Program-made: the position numbers and the translations under genes
The notes under the pieces: generated by a model
Database searches by the model: none
The model's input: only the letters and a program-made list of their open reading frames with translations
What the model was told of the DNA's origin: nothing
In this document: in pieces, positions 17,946-26,150 of the stretch
How positions within the stretch are numbered: the first letter of the stretch is position 1
Layout: each line of letters opens with the position of its first letter
Assembly (NCBI GenBank): GCA_036702975.1
Contig: DATNPX010000034.1
Span: 124,001-188,000, forward strand
Origin: DATNPX01 sp036702975
Lineage (GTDB): Bacteria; Cyanobacteriota; Vampirovibrionia; Obscuribacterales; Obscuribacteraceae
Direction of reading: 5' to 3'
Length of the DNA stretch: 64,000 bases

Positions 17946-19373
17946 ATGAACAACATGAAGGCAATTGAAGCAGCTTTTACGCACGCAACCAGGTATTTGG
18001 AACGCCAAGAAGAGCATCCGGCTGGAGTCGTGGTCAATCCGCAAGAGTTGAAAGCCAAATTTGCACAACAATTACAAAACGAGTCTATCGATGGCGAGCG
18101 AGTCATCGACGAGCTGGTGCAAAGTGCACAGGAAGGCTTGCTCGGCAGCACAGGCGGGCGGTTCTTTGGCTGGGTGATTGGTGGCTCCTTACCCGCCGCA
18201 CTGGCTGCCGACTGGCTAGTTTCGACTTGGGATCAAAACGCCGCAATGTATGCGTGCAGTCCGGCGTCTGCTATAGCAGAAGAAGTAGCCGGAACCTGGC
18301 TTAAGGACATTCTGAATCTTCCACGGGAAGCATCTTTTGCTTTCGTAACTGGCTGCAAAATGGCACACTTCACTGCGCTAGCCGCTGCTCGTCATCGGCT
18401 GCTGGCAAAGCGAGGGTGGAACGTTGAGGCTAACGGTCTATTCGGGGCACCTAAAATACAAATTCTTACAACAAGCAATCGTCATGAATCATTGCTGCGT
18501 GCCGCACGATTTGCCGGGTTTGGAACATCAGCAATAGTCGAAATAGAACAAGACGACAGCGGTCGAATGAGAGCTGACGCGTTGAAAAGACACTTAGAAA
18601 AGCATAGTGAGCAACCTACGATTGTCGTGTTACAAGCCGGCGATATCAACTGCGGACAGTTTGATGTATTCGGTGAAACGTGCGCCGTCGCGCACGAACA
18701 CAATGCTTGGGTACATGTAGATGGCGCTTTCGGGTTATGGGCGGCTACGTCGGCAAAGTATAGACATCTAGTAAAAGATTGCGAGCAAGCAGATTCATGG
18801 GCGACCGACGGACATAAATGGCTGAATGTGCCATTTGATAGTGGGTTTATATGCATTCGCGATAGCGAAGCCCATCGCAGTGCAATGACGATTCAAGCGA
18901 GCTATCTTACTGCAGGAGACAAGACTGCTCGCGACCAGATCGATTGGAATCCAGACTGGTCGCGTAGAGCAAGAGGCTTTGCGGTGTACGCCGCGCTGCG
19001 TTCGCTAGGACGTGAAGGTATTGCAGCATTAGTAGACAACTGTTGTGACGTTGCTAGTTCGTTGACAAATCAGATTGATTCACTGGCCGATACCGAAGTT
19101 TTAGCGGTTCCACTAATTAACCAAGGTCTTGTAAGATTTCTGGCGCCGGACGGCGAACATGATACGTTCACAAATGCCGTAATAGAAGAGATTAAGAAAC
19201 AGGGAAAGGTGTGGTTTGGCGCCACAACATGGCGTGGAATGAGAGCAATGCGGATCTCTGTATGCAACTGGCAAACAAGCACCGACGACATTGCTTGCAT
19301 TGTCGAGGAAGTGGCCAACGCTTTAGCGATCACGAAGGAAAAGTATGCGCAAACAGCAATCCACACTAGATGA
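17946..19373 (+). CDS. PLP-dependent amino acid decarboxylase (group II)
   Basis: 475 residues from the ATG at 17946. The fold-type I PLP signature is clear: the aspartate strand AWVHVDGAFGLWA and the Schiff-base Lys in SWATDGHKWLNVPFDSG. The N-terminal segment GGRFFGWVIGGSLPAALAAD and SPASAIAEEVAGTWLKDIL match the aromatic-amino-acid/glutamate decarboxylase group. In the usual HxS/T substrate-side segment it reads TGCKMAHFTALAAARH. The substrate cannot be read from sequence. The 3' end overlaps the ada start by 29 bases, so the two are probably cotranscribed. Confidence 0.85.
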   Translation: MNNMKAIEAAFTHATRYLERQEEHPAGVVVNPQELKAKFAQQLQNESIDGERVIDELVQSAQEGLLGSTGGRFFGWVIGGSLPAALAADWLVSTWDQNAAMYACSPASAIAEEVAGTWLKDILNLPREASFAFVTGCKMAHFTALAAARHRLLAKRGWNVEANGLFGAPKIQILTTSNRHESLLRAARFAGFGTSAIVEIEQDDSGRMRADALKRHLEKHSEQPTIVVLQAGDINCGQFDVFGETCAVAHEHNAWVHVDGAFGLWAATSAKYRHLVKDCEQADSWATDGHKWLNVPFDSGFICIRDSEAHRSAMTIQASYLTAGDKTARDQIDWNPDWSRRARGFAVYAALRSLGREGIAALVDNCCDVASSLTNQIDSLADTEVLAVPLINQGLVRFLAPDGEHDTFTNAVIEEIKKQGKVWFGATTWRGMRAMRISVCNWQTSTDDIACIVEEVANALAITKEKYAQTAIHTR

Positions 19374-20415
19374 CAAACGTTGGGCAATCCTAACCAGTCG
19401 CTCGGCTGCGCCATCCCGTCAAAGCTCCGACAATACGTTCATCTACGCGGTTCGAACAACCGGTGTATATTGCGTGCCTGGATGTTCCTCGCGGATGCCT
19501 AAACGTGAAAATGTACAATTTTTCGACTGCACAGAACAGGCTAAAGGAGCTGGTTTTCGAGCGTGCAAACGATGTGAGCCAGATAAGCCAATTGACGCAA
19601 TGACTGAAACAATAGAACGTGTTTGCAGAATGATTGAGGAATCAGACAACGGATTGACGCTTGCTGAGATGGCGAAAGCAGTTAATTTAAGCACGTTCCA
19701 TTTATTGCGGCAGTTTAAAAAACGAGTCGGAACGACACCAAAGCAATACGCAATAGAAAAAAGACGCAAACGATTGCAGTCTTCGCTAAAACGAGGTTCG
19801 ACAGTGACTGAAGCAATTTACGAGGCAGGCTATGGGTCTGCAAGCAGAGCTTATGATGCGCGATCCAAACAGGCTCTATCACCCGGAGAAGTTCGCCGTG
19901 GTGGTGAGGGTTTGCATATTATTTACAGCGTTGCGAAATGTGACCTCGGGTTGGTGTTAATTGCGACTACCAGCAAGGGAATTTGCTGCATCGAATTGGG
20001 AGAATCCAAGCAAAAACTCTTGGACGAGCTATGCGAGCGATTTCCACATGCGGCAGTTTCTGAAGATACGCAAGTACTAAAGAAACAAGTGAGCGATGTA
20101 GTGAGTTTCATCCACGAACCGCAGAAGGCCTGTGCACTGCCATTGGATATCCAGGGCACTGCGTTTCAAATACGCGTCTGGAACGAATTGCGAAAGATAC
20201 CACCGGGAACGACTACAACATACAGTGAATTGGCGCGTCGCGTTAAGAAGCCGGCAGCAGTACGTGCTGTTGCCAGCGCAGTTGCTCGCAACAAAATTGC
20301 TGTGCTAATTCCCTGTCATCGCGTAATCGGTAAAAATGGAGACATTTGCGGATATCACTGGGGAGTAGACCGGAAGAGTCAACTACTCCATAGTGAGAGC
20401 AAAATCAAAAAATGA
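19345..20415 (+). CDS. ada: Ada: DNA alkylation repair regulator and O6-MeG methyltransferase
   Basis: 356 residues, close to the E. coli Ada length. The N-terminal zinc domain carries the four Cys (YCVPGCSS, ACKRC) whose first acts as phosphotriester methyl acceptor. An AraC-type HTH follows (~95-175: LTLAEMAKAVNLSTFHLLRQ; VTEAIYEAGYGSASRAYD). The C-terminal methyltransferase domain has the acceptor motif IPCHRVIG and the FQIRVWNELRKIPPG start. All domains look intact, so it should act both as repair protein and methylation-triggered activator. It overlaps the decarboxylase gene upstream by 29 bases. Confidence 0.95.
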   Translation: MRKQQSTLDDKRWAILTSRSAAPSRQSSDNTFIYAVRTTGVYCVPGCSSRMPKRENVQFFDCTEQAKGAGFRACKRCEPDKPIDAMTETIERVCRMIEESDNGLTLAEMAKAVNLSTFHLLRQFKKRVGTTPKQYAIEKRRKRLQSSLKRGSTVTEAIYEAGYGSASRAYDARSKQALSPGEVRRGGEGLHIIYSVAKCDLGLVLIATTSKGICCIELGESKQKLLDELCERFPHAAVSEDTQVLKKQVSDVVSFIHEPQKACALPLDIQGTAFQIRVWNELRKIPPGTTTTYSELARRVKKPAAVRAVASAVARNKIAVLIPCHRVIGKNGDICGYHWGVDRKSQLLHSESKIKK

Positions 20416-20497
20416 AGCGGTCTCTGAGCAACTTTCTGCGTGAACTCCAATATGAGCTTGCTTATGTTATGGTGTTCGCAGTTCATTTTTGCAAGCG

Positions 20498-22105
20498 TCA
20501 ACATAGGCGCCGAGCCGCTAATGGATGCGCCGATGCCGATTGATGATTTTCGAGTCCTATAATCGTAAATTGTCCGCCCTCGCGAGAATAGTTTTCGCCA
20601 AAGTTATGCAAGTGTTCCATTACAGTATGATCAACGAGCTTGGCAGAGCTTAAATCGAGCGTTAGATGCATCCTTGGCGGAATCTCCAGAAGTTTGATCT
20701 TGAGTGATAGATAATTGGAAAAGATAGCAGCATCCTTAATAATGACTATATAAGCATTTTCGTTTTCAGTTGAGACAATGACAGTAGCTGTGAACAATCG
20801 CGAAATCGGCGCACCTTTAAGAAGGTGGATTGCGAGTTTGGTACCAATACCGATGGAGACGCCAATGAGAAGGTCGGTTACAAGTGTGCCAACCAGGGTT
20901 GCAAGAAAGATGATGGTTTGATCAACTCCGATTTCATGTGTCTCTTTGAAAACCTTGGGTGAGCCTAGTCGATATCCGGTGAAGACAAGTAGTGCGGCCA
21001 GCGACGCGAGCGGGATTCTGTTGATCAGCGTAGCAGCGGTCAGCACAAACACTAACATGAAGAATCCGTGGAAAAAATTTGACCATCGCGTTCTTGCGTT
21101 GTTAGCTACGTTTGCGGTACTTCTCACGATTTCAGCAATCATTGGCAGACCGCCTATTAGACCTGACAGAACACTGCCGAATCCGACCGCGGCCAGATCT
21201 CGACTGAGGTTGGAATTTCTTTTAAAAGGATCGAGTTTGTCAACGGCCGCACAACTCAAGAGACTTTCGATACCCTGAACTAATGTAATCGAAAAAACGG
21301 AAAGCCAGAACTGGTATGAGGCTATCTGTCTGTAATCAGGAGACTTGATTCCATCCAGGAAGTGTAACGGCACAGATACAAGAAACTTCGGATCGATATA
21401 GATTGTGCGATGTCCAATTACGTCGGTATGAGGATCTCGCAGATCAAAATATGAGCCCAACGCGATCGCCACTACGACAACGATTATTGGTGCGGGTATC
21501 CTTTTGATGATCTTGTTTCGCATCCTGGCGTGAGAGATCATGATGACTAAACTGAGCAACCCAATCAAGGCAATCTCCGGATTAAGGCTGCCTACCATGG
21601 TTGGGATGTCTGCAATTAGCTGTAACGGTTCGCTAGCCGGAGGTTTCACTCCGAGAACGAATGGCAATTGTTTGGCCATTATGATCACACCTATCGCCGC
21701 CAACATGCCGTGCACCACAGAAGCGGGGAAAAAATCGCCTAACTTGCCGGCTTTGCAAAGCCCCAAGACACAGAGAATGGCACCAGAAATGGTGATAGCA
21801 GCCAATGTGCTGTGGTAACCAGCACCACCGCCACCGAGTCTCTCGACTGACGATAACACGACAACGATCAGACCAGCAGCCGGACCATTGACCGTAACGA
21901 ACGATCCGCTAATCTGGGACACCAATATTCCACCCACGATGGCACTGATGATCCCGGCCATGGGTGGAACTCCCGATGCCAATGCAATACCTAGACACAG
22001 TGGCAAGGCGATTAAAAAGAGAATGAAACCGGAAACAATGTCAGATTTCCAGTTTTGCTTCAGTCCGGCCAGCCCGTCTTTAGGAATTTCTATTGAATTT
22101 GTCAT
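20498..22105 (-). CDS. SulP-family anion transporter with STAS domain
   Basis: 535 residues with about 11-12 membrane segments. The SulP core is evident: SDIVSGFILFLIALPLCLGI, QISGSFVTVNGPAAGLIVVV and LAAVGFGSVLSGLIGGLPMI. A degenerate C-terminal STAS domain (~430-520: YIVIIKDAAIFSNYLSLKIK; LDLSSAKLVDHTVMEHLHNF) is cytoplasmic. Members carry sulfate, bicarbonate or dicarboxylates; the substrate cannot be read here. It lies 24 bases after the double-UspA gene, third in a leftward operon. Confidence 0.93.
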   Translation of the reverse strand: MTNSIEIPKDGLAGLKQNWKSDIVSGFILFLIALPLCLGIALASGVPPMAGIISAIVGGILVSQISGSFVTVNGPAAGLIVVVLSSVERLGGGGAGYHSTLAAITISGAILCVLGLCKAGKLGDFFPASVVHGMLAAIGVIIMAKQLPFVLGVKPPASEPLQLIADIPTMVGSLNPEIALIGLLSLVIMISHARMRNKIIKRIPAPIIVVVVAIALGSYFDLRDPHTDVIGHRTIYIDPKFLVSVPLHFLDGIKSPDYRQIASYQFWLSVFSITLVQGIESLLSCAAVDKLDPFKRNSNLSRDLAAVGFGSVLSGLIGGLPMIAEIVRSTANVANNARTRWSNFFHGFFMLVFVLTAATLINRIPLASLAALLVFTGYRLGSPKVFKETHEIGVDQTIIFLATLVGTLVTDLLIGVSIGIGTKLAIHLLKGAPISRLFTATVIVSTENENAYIVIIKDAAIFSNYLSLKIKLLEIPPRMHLTLDLSSAKLVDHTVMEHLHNFGENYSREGGQFTIIGLENHQSASAHPLAARRLC

Positions 22106-22129
22106 TTCTGTTGCATGAAAAATATGCTT

Positions 22130-23008
22130 CTAACTCTGTCTTTTTACAACCTCCACCGGGCACGGAGCTTGTAAGACAACCTCTTGCGAAACACTGCCCA
22201 ACCAAAGCTTTTTAAACGTCCCGTGTCCGCGACTTCCCATGACAATGAGATCTGCCGGCCAGGAATTGGCGACACTGAGGATGGTGTCACCAGCATCGCC
22301 TTCAAGCAGCGCCGTATCAACGTGTGCTGTCCTGAATTTGTCGCTTAATTTCGCCTGACTTTCTTCGAGCAAGTCTTTCCCAGCGGATTTCGCTCTTACT
22401 CGTACAAGCGACTGGCTCTCACCCTGCAACATATCCAATCCGTCGGAATAAACGTTCACCATCGGTGGTAGCACAGTCAAAATTTTGAAGTGACATCCGT
22501 CAGGCCACTCTAGCGCTAGAATCCAGTCTAGGACTCTTGTAGAGTGTTCTGACGGATCTATGGGTACTAGAACCCTTTTCGGCGGGTGCCGCAAATCCGG
22601 GGTACGATTTTTCGCTTTTGGTAGTCGGGCAATTAACACTGATGCCTCGGCATATAAAAGAACTGCCTGCGAGACACTACCCAACAGAATCCGCGTCAGA
22701 CCTCTTCTACCATGTGTACCAACTGCAATCAGGTCTGGCCGCCATAGGGCAGCACATTCAAGGAGCACGTTCTTACAATCGCCATATAACACATCCTCGG
22801 TGATAGAAGCTGCTGGAAATTTCTCTTTTAATTTAAGAGCAGTTTTCCTGAGCAAAATCTCGGTCGCCGTCGCCGATTGCAAGGAATCGGAATCCTCTAC
22901 AACTGAGACTACCTTGAAAGTTGATTGCGCTGGCCATTCCCGAGCCAGAACAACATCAGCAGCATATTCGGAGTAACTGGATTCATCAAGAGCCAGGAGT
23001 ATTTTCAT
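22130..23008 (-). CDS. Universal stress protein, tandem UspA domains
   Basis: 292 residues from the ATG at 23008 (MKILLALDESSYSEYAADVV). Two UspA domains (~1-140 and ~150-292) each keep the ATP-binding loop GxxGxxxxxxxxxGS (VGTHGRRGLTRILLGSVSQ and MGSRGHGTFKKLWLGSVSQ). The ATG overlaps the upstream usp stop as ATGA, indicating coupling. Tandem Usps of this type bind ATP and are stress-linked; cytoplasmic. It is second in the Usp-Usp-SulP operon. Confidence 0.92.
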   Translation of the reverse strand: MKILLALDESSYSEYAADVVLAREWPAQSTFKVVSVVEDSDSLQSATATEILLRKTALKLKEKFPAASITEDVLYGDCKNVLLECAALWRPDLIAVGTHGRRGLTRILLGSVSQAVLLYAEASVLIARLPKAKNRTPDLRHPPKRVLVPIDPSEHSTRVLDWILALEWPDGCHFKILTVLPPMVNVYSDGLDMLQGESQSLVRVRAKSAGKDLLEESQAKLSDKFRTAHVDTALLEGDAGDTILSVANSWPADLIVMGSRGHGTFKKLWLGSVSQEVVLQAPCPVEVVKRQS

Positions 23009-23439
23009 CTGCTCCACCACCTCTGGATCAGTAGCACCCGATATAGGTCAGCTATATCGGTTTTGCGTGAGATTCGCAGCGAAGAACCTACTCCTTGACA
23101 CAAACGACGAATTAGGTTTCCAAAAATTCTAGTTGAGCCATAGCGGCGAGCACCAACAATCAAGAGATCGCTTTTCTCTTTCTCAGCTAGTTTAATCAAT
23201 TCGGTCCTAGGACTTCCGAGCAAAGTTATTCCGTAAACTGTGCTGAATGACTCGTTCTTGCTCTTCACGATCTGGGCAAGGTGCTCAACAAAGCTTATTG
23301 CAACCTCTTGCCGGGAACCACGAGATGGTACAACCGTTGCAACTGTTAGCTTGCTGCCTGCTAGCCGTGGGCCGGCAATCGTTTCACTTATGGCATGCTG
23401 CGCAGGATCCGTGGAGTCTACCGCTAGAAGTATGTTCAT
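23005..23439 (-). CDS. Universal stress protein, single domain
   Basis: 144 residues, single UspA fold (MNILLAVDSTDPAQHAISET; SDLLIVGARRYGSTRIFGNL). The ATP loop is altered compared with the tandem protein next door (GARRYG-x9-RLCQG) so nucleotide binding is uncertain. It is first in the Usp-Usp-SulP operon and translationally coupled by ATGA to the next gene. A CGCAA direct-repeat motif lies about 110 bases upstream. Confidence 0.9.
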   Translation of the reverse strand: MNILLAVDSTDPAQHAISETIAGPRLAGSKLTVATVVPSRGSRQEVAISFVEHLAQIVKSKNESFSTVYGITLLGSPRTELIKLAEKEKSDLLIVGARRYGSTRIFGNLIRRLCQGVGSSLRISRKTDIADLYRVLLIQRWWSR

Positions 23440-23548
23440 CTGCCATCCGAGTCAGCAAAGCAAAGTCCAGTTTGATCAAACGCTATGACTACTATTGACT
23501 GCTCACCAACTTCGAACTCGCCACTTGCCAGCAGTAAACAATTAAAGA

Positions 23549-23567
23549 ATTTCGCAACTTTGCAACT
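23549..23567. promoter_or_regulatory. CGCAA direct-repeat motif, site 1
   Basis: TCGCAACTTTGCAACTT holds two CGCAACTT-like units 8 bases apart (second unit TGCAACTT). It lies between the usp operon (start 23439, leftward) and a possible small rightward gene at 23582. Confidence 0.4.
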
Positions 23568-23581
23568 TCAAGTATACACAT

Positions 23582-23731
23582 TTGGCTCTAAAAAGCCAAC
23601 CACACAGCAGTGGCGGAAAAGGCGAAGACATTGTTTTAAATGGTATCCAAATTCGCGTAACTGCAGACCATCAAGATCTACAAAAACTCGAACAATTAGA
23701 GAGAGAAGCACCGGGCGCGCTTCTCTCTTGA
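23582..23731 (+). CDS. Possible small protein, 49 aa
   Basis: A TTG at 23582 opens a 49-codon frame with protein-like pattern (GKGEDIVLNGIQIRVTADHQ, then LQKLEQLEREAPGALLS). No ATG or clear Shine-Dalgarno precedes it. A CGCAA repeat motif sits 15 bases upstream, and the stop codon falls at the foot of a 10-bp hairpin, an arrangement that fits a short transcription unit. No family was recognised; it may be chance. Confidence 0.35.
   Translation: MALKSQPHSSGGKGEDIVLNGIQIRVTADHQDLQKLEQLEREAPGALLS
23699..23728 (+). terminator. Hairpin, 10-bp stem
   Basis: AGAGAGAAGC and GCTTCTCTCT form a perfect stem around ACCGGGCGC, followed on the + strand by TGATTTG. It could end the small rightward unit at 23582; the T-tract is weak. 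Confidence 0.4.
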
Positions 23732-23737
23732 TTTGTC

Positions 23738-23777
23738 GCCGAAAAACTAAACCCCTAGCCGAAAAACTAAACTCCTA
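23738..23777. repeat. 20-bp tandem duplication at a gene 3' end
   Basis: GCCGAAAAACTAAACCCCTA is followed directly by a copy differing at one base (CTCCTA for CCCCTA). The second copy covers the stop codon of the DUF2934 gene, so the unit seems to be a recent tandem duplication of its 3' end. Confidence 0.6.
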
Positions 23778-23964
23778 ATTGTCGTTTAGCTTGGAGCCAA
23801 TGATAGCGGTCATTGCCATGTCGTTGACCATCTTGGAGCCAAAGGAAATAAGCGGCGACTTCGATTGTTGCTTTATCCTCTTTGGGAATAGCAAGTTCTT
23901 TCGTCGAAGTGGTCATGGCACTCTTCTTCCTAGATCGCTTAGGCAAGGAATCTGCTGTGGACAT
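23767..23964 (-). CDS. Small DUF2934-like protein
   Basis: 65 residues. The C-terminal half, VAAYFLWLQDGQRHGNDRYH followed by WLQAKRQLG, matches the DUF2934 pattern (AYxLWxxxGxPxGxxxxHWxxAexxL). The N-terminus is Lys/Ser/Thr-rich. The domain is small and of unknown function. Two CGCAA-type motifs lie 87 and about 222 bases upstream, so it may belong to the same regulon as its neighbours. Confidence 0.65.
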   Translation of the reverse strand: MSTADSLPKRSRKKSAMTTSTKELAIPKEDKATIEVAAYFLWLQDGQRHGNDRYHWLQAKRQLGV

Positions 23965-24050
23965 TGTTTACCCCCTTTAGCACGCAGCTTAGCGTATCGT
24001 GAGTCGAGTCGAGAAAATGGTGTCCCATTTGGTGCCCTATGATATTTATA

Positions 24051-24070
24051 ATTGCGCAATCTCGCAACTC
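24051..24070. promoter_or_regulatory. CGCAA direct-repeat motif, site 2
   Basis: ATTGCGCAATCTCGCAACTC has CGCAATCT and CGCAACTC 8 bases apart; the first sits in the 10-bp palindrome ATTGCGCAAT. It lies 87 bases upstream of the leftward DUF2934 gene. Confidence 0.45.
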
Positions 24071-24185
24071 TTTCTCGAGACCTTTTTACGAAAGGTATTA
24101 ATTGCCACCACTTTTTAGGTGTAGCGTCCTTTAGAAGACATAAACGGTTGCAATTGACGGAAATAATCGGCGGCTGCTAAACTAC

Positions 24186-24222
24186 ATGCGTAGATGCGTA
24201 ATTGCGCAATTCCTTAAATTGC
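24186..24222. promoter_or_regulatory. CGCAA direct-repeat motif, site 3
   Basis: TGCGTAGA, TGCGTAAT and TGCGCAAT follow one another at exact 8-base spacing (24187-24210); GCAATT and AATTGC then form an inverted repeat. Read on the minus strand this gives three CGCA units. It sits between the DUF2934 and ACP genes. Confidence 0.4.
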
Positions 24223-24320
24223 CAGTCCAAGAAGACAATTGACTGCAATGTAAGGGGCTTGAGAATCACTAACTCTTTCACCACATGGCCTTACCTCCTT
24301 AGCCATGCATCCGAAAACAG

Positions 24321-24351
24321 GTAAAGGTGCGTAAGAACTACGCACCTTTAC
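24321..24351 (-). terminator. Terminator of the ACP gene
   Basis: GTAAAGGTGCGTA and TACGCACCTTTAC make a perfect 13-bp stem with a 5-nt loop, about 70 bases after the ACP stop on the minus strand, followed there by CTGTTTTC. Confidence 0.65.
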
Positions 24352-24418
24352 TCCTTCTCTTCCCGTCGCTGCAATCACGTTTAGTCCGACTGGTGCGTGC
24401 TGAAGTGTGCTTCCATAA

Positions 24419-25210
24419 TCAGGATTGCGGATCATTACTTGCGAATTCATCAGATAATGCGGTGCCTTCCGGATTCAGCAGGACGGCTGCAGTCACATCT
24501 GAATTGACAGCGAAGCTCGACTGAAGCCAGTCTGCAATTTCGTGGATCGTTCTGGCTCCCGCTACCTGTTCTAGATTGTTCTCTAGCACTTCTTGCACTC
24601 TTTCGGGCAACATCGTTCGAAACTTGCTTAAGATTTCAACTCTCTTGATGGAGTCGATACCCAGGTCGGATTCTAGATCCAGGCCAGGATCGAGCATGTC
24701 CACCGGGTAGCCCGTTCGGTCGCTTACCAACTCGACAAACGCCGTTATGAGTTCGTGGTGATCGACCGATTGATCGCCGGCCAAAGACGACTCGCTCAAT
24801 GGAGCGTTCTCAGATCCAAGACTAAATTCTTCTGCATGTTCCGAAGAAGGCTCAGGCAGTTCAGAGATGGAACGAGGAGTGGGAGCCAATTCAACGGCTG
24901 TTGGAGTTTCAGATCGAACAGGTTCAGATAGAGAAATCTGCGCTTGTGCCGCAGGTATGACGCTGTTATTCCTTGATGAAATCAGGCCAAAGCCCAGACG
25001 ACTCGGTATAGAAAAATCCTGCATTGTTGAACAAGAATACAGATCAGACTGAGGTGTGGCTCCAAGGTTGCGAGGAATAAGAGCGGCGCTATTCAGATAA
25101 AATAACATCACGGACTGCTGGGCATCCATGAAGCGCTGCGCCACAAGCAGTGATGTTTGCTGGAAGCTCAAGAGCACTTGCTCCGTGCTGTTGCCACGCA
25201 GGTATGTCAT
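24419..25210 (-). CDS. Orphan acyl carrier protein with long N-terminal extension
   Basis: 263 residues from the ATG at 25210. The C-terminal ~85 residues form a PKS-type ACP with the phosphopantetheine motif LGIDSIKRVEIL (Ser in DSI) inside LDPGLDLESDLGIDSIKRV. The N-terminal ~55 residues are helical (LLSFQQTSLLVAQRFMDAQQ) and the middle is a Pro/Ser/Glu-rich linker. Such ACPs usually sit in multidomain polyketide or PUFA synthases; no ketosynthase or other partner is present here. It follows the RRM gene by 17 bases on the same strand and ends at a strong hairpin. Confidence 0.82.
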   Translation of the reverse strand: MTYLRGNSTEQVLLSFQQTSLLVAQRFMDAQQSVMLFYLNSAALIPRNLGATPQSDLYSCSTMQDFSIPSRLGFGLISSRNNSVIPAAQAQISLSEPVRSETPTAVELAPTPRSISELPEPSSEHAEEFSLGSENAPLSESSLAGDQSVDHHELITAFVELVSDRTGYPVDMLDPGLDLESDLGIDSIKRVEILSKFRTMLPERVQEVLENNLEQVAGARTIHEIADWLQSSFAVNSDVTAAVLLNPEGTALSDEFASNDPQS

Positions 25211-25227
25211 AGTTTTTTTTGATTTAT

Positions 25228-25512
25228 CTATTTGTTGAATCGAAAAAGCTCCGACCAAAAGCTCTTTTCCTTATGCTTGGAGCGGTGCTGAGCCTCACTT
25301 ATCGTCAGAATCCGGCCTTTGAACTCACAGTTCTGCAAAGTAAGCATCGCTTGTTGCCGTTGCTTAGTACTCGCTATGGATACGAAAGCGAATCCCCGCC
25401 CCCGTCCAGCGGCGTCGCGCAAGATCTGAACGCTCTCAACCTCTCCAACCTCAGCTAGAAATTCCAGAAGCTCTTCATCACTTATATCAACCGGAAGATT
25501 ACCAATCAGCAT
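25228..25512 (-). CDS. RRM RNA-binding protein (cyanobacterial Rbp type)
   Basis: 94 residues from the ATG at 25512. One RRM: RNP2 MLIGNLP at the very N-terminus, RNP1 GRGFAFVSI, then TLQNCEFKGRILTISEAQ, and a short basic tail. Cyanobacterial Rbp proteins have this size and N-terminal position. The frame is open upstream to 25596 (TTG), but the ATG start fits the family and leaves a CGCAA motif immediately upstream. It is probably in one leftward unit with the pseudo-receiver and the ACP. Confidence 0.85.
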   Translation of the reverse strand: MLIGNLPVDISDEELLEFLAEVGEVESVQILRDAAGRGRGFAFVSIASTKQRQQAMLTLQNCEFKGRILTISEAQHRSKHKEKSFWSELFRFNK

Positions 25513-25529
25513 TTCTGCGTCCCCAAACG

Positions 25530-25550
25530 CTTGCAAACTTGCGCAATTGC
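25530..25550. promoter_or_regulatory. CGCAA motif, site 4 (before RRM gene)
   Basis: CTTGCAAACTTGCGCAATTGC has GCAA units 10 bases apart and TTGCGCAATT close to the palindrome found elsewhere. It ends 18 bases upstream of the RRM ATG at 25512, which supports that start. Confidence 0.4.
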
Positions 25551-25690
25551 TAACATCATAAATTGTTATGTTGAAACCGTCAACGAGTACTTCCAAGCTA
25601 AATTTGGCCGAACATACATTAACCGCTACGCGGACAATCTATCAGTCTCCGCAAGCAAGCCGCAGGCACCAAATGCGATAACAGGAAGGA

Positions 25691-26083
25691 TCAGACTATC
25701 CAGCGCTTCAATGTCTCGAGTACGATGTCGTGGCTAACTGGAAGAACAAGGAAGTCGTCAAACCCGAATTTGCTCTTTAAAGTGCTTTCATGCCTTTTAG
25801 AGGATGTAACGAAACCAACAACAGGTGTTTCGTACTTGCGAATACTTAGAATTGCGTGCAAGAGCCGCTCGTGGCGCAACTCCATGTTCACAAATGCAAG
25901 ATCGAATCGCTGCGAGCCTACCACTCTCGTCGTCTCGCGTTTGCAGAATACACTTTCCAACTGAAAGCCTAAGCGAAGGAGCCAAGTCTCTAGGTTGCAA
26001 TACTCGGCCCGGTCTACGTCGGACTGAACCATGAGGATAGCAATTCGTCGCTTTGAGGCAGGGTTACTGGGGTTTTCAGTCAA
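25691..26083 (-). CDS. Pseudo-receiver (CheY-like) single-domain protein
   Basis: About 130 residues, starting at a TTG at 26083 or slightly downstream. The alternating strand/helix pattern fits a CheY-like receiver: RRIAILMVQSD (acidic pocket reduced to one Asp), DLAFVNMEL (Asn where the phospho-Asp is expected), TPVVGFVTSS, and DDFLVLPVSHD (no conserved Lys). It therefore cannot be phosphorylated in the standard way and may sense by binding. It is first in a leftward run with RRM and ACP genes; a CGCAA motif lies 50 bases upstream. Confidence 0.6.
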   Translation of the reverse strand: MTENPSNPASKRRIAILMVQSDVDRAEYCNLETWLLRLGFQLESVFCKRETTRVVGSQRFDLAFVNMELRHERLLHAILSIRKYETPVVGFVTSSKRHESTLKSKFGFDDFLVLPVSHDIVLETLKRWIV

Positions 26084-26132
26084 TTTGACAATCCCTGCGG
26101 AACTGGATTGAAGTTTTTATTGTTGTATAACT

Positions 26133-26150
26133 GGCGCAATTTCGCAATTG
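26133..26150. promoter_or_regulatory. CGCAA direct-repeat motif, site 5
   Basis: GGCGCAATTTCGCAATTG carries CGCAATTT and CGCAATTG exactly 8 bases apart, 50 bases before the pseudo-receiver start. It is almost identical to site 8 at 35533. Confidence 0.5.

Noticed and set aside
24214..24450. 78-codon open frame on the minus strand after the ACP gene
   Set aside because: It runs through the perfect 13-bp terminator hairpin at 24321-24351 and overlaps the ACP 3' end; no family pattern.
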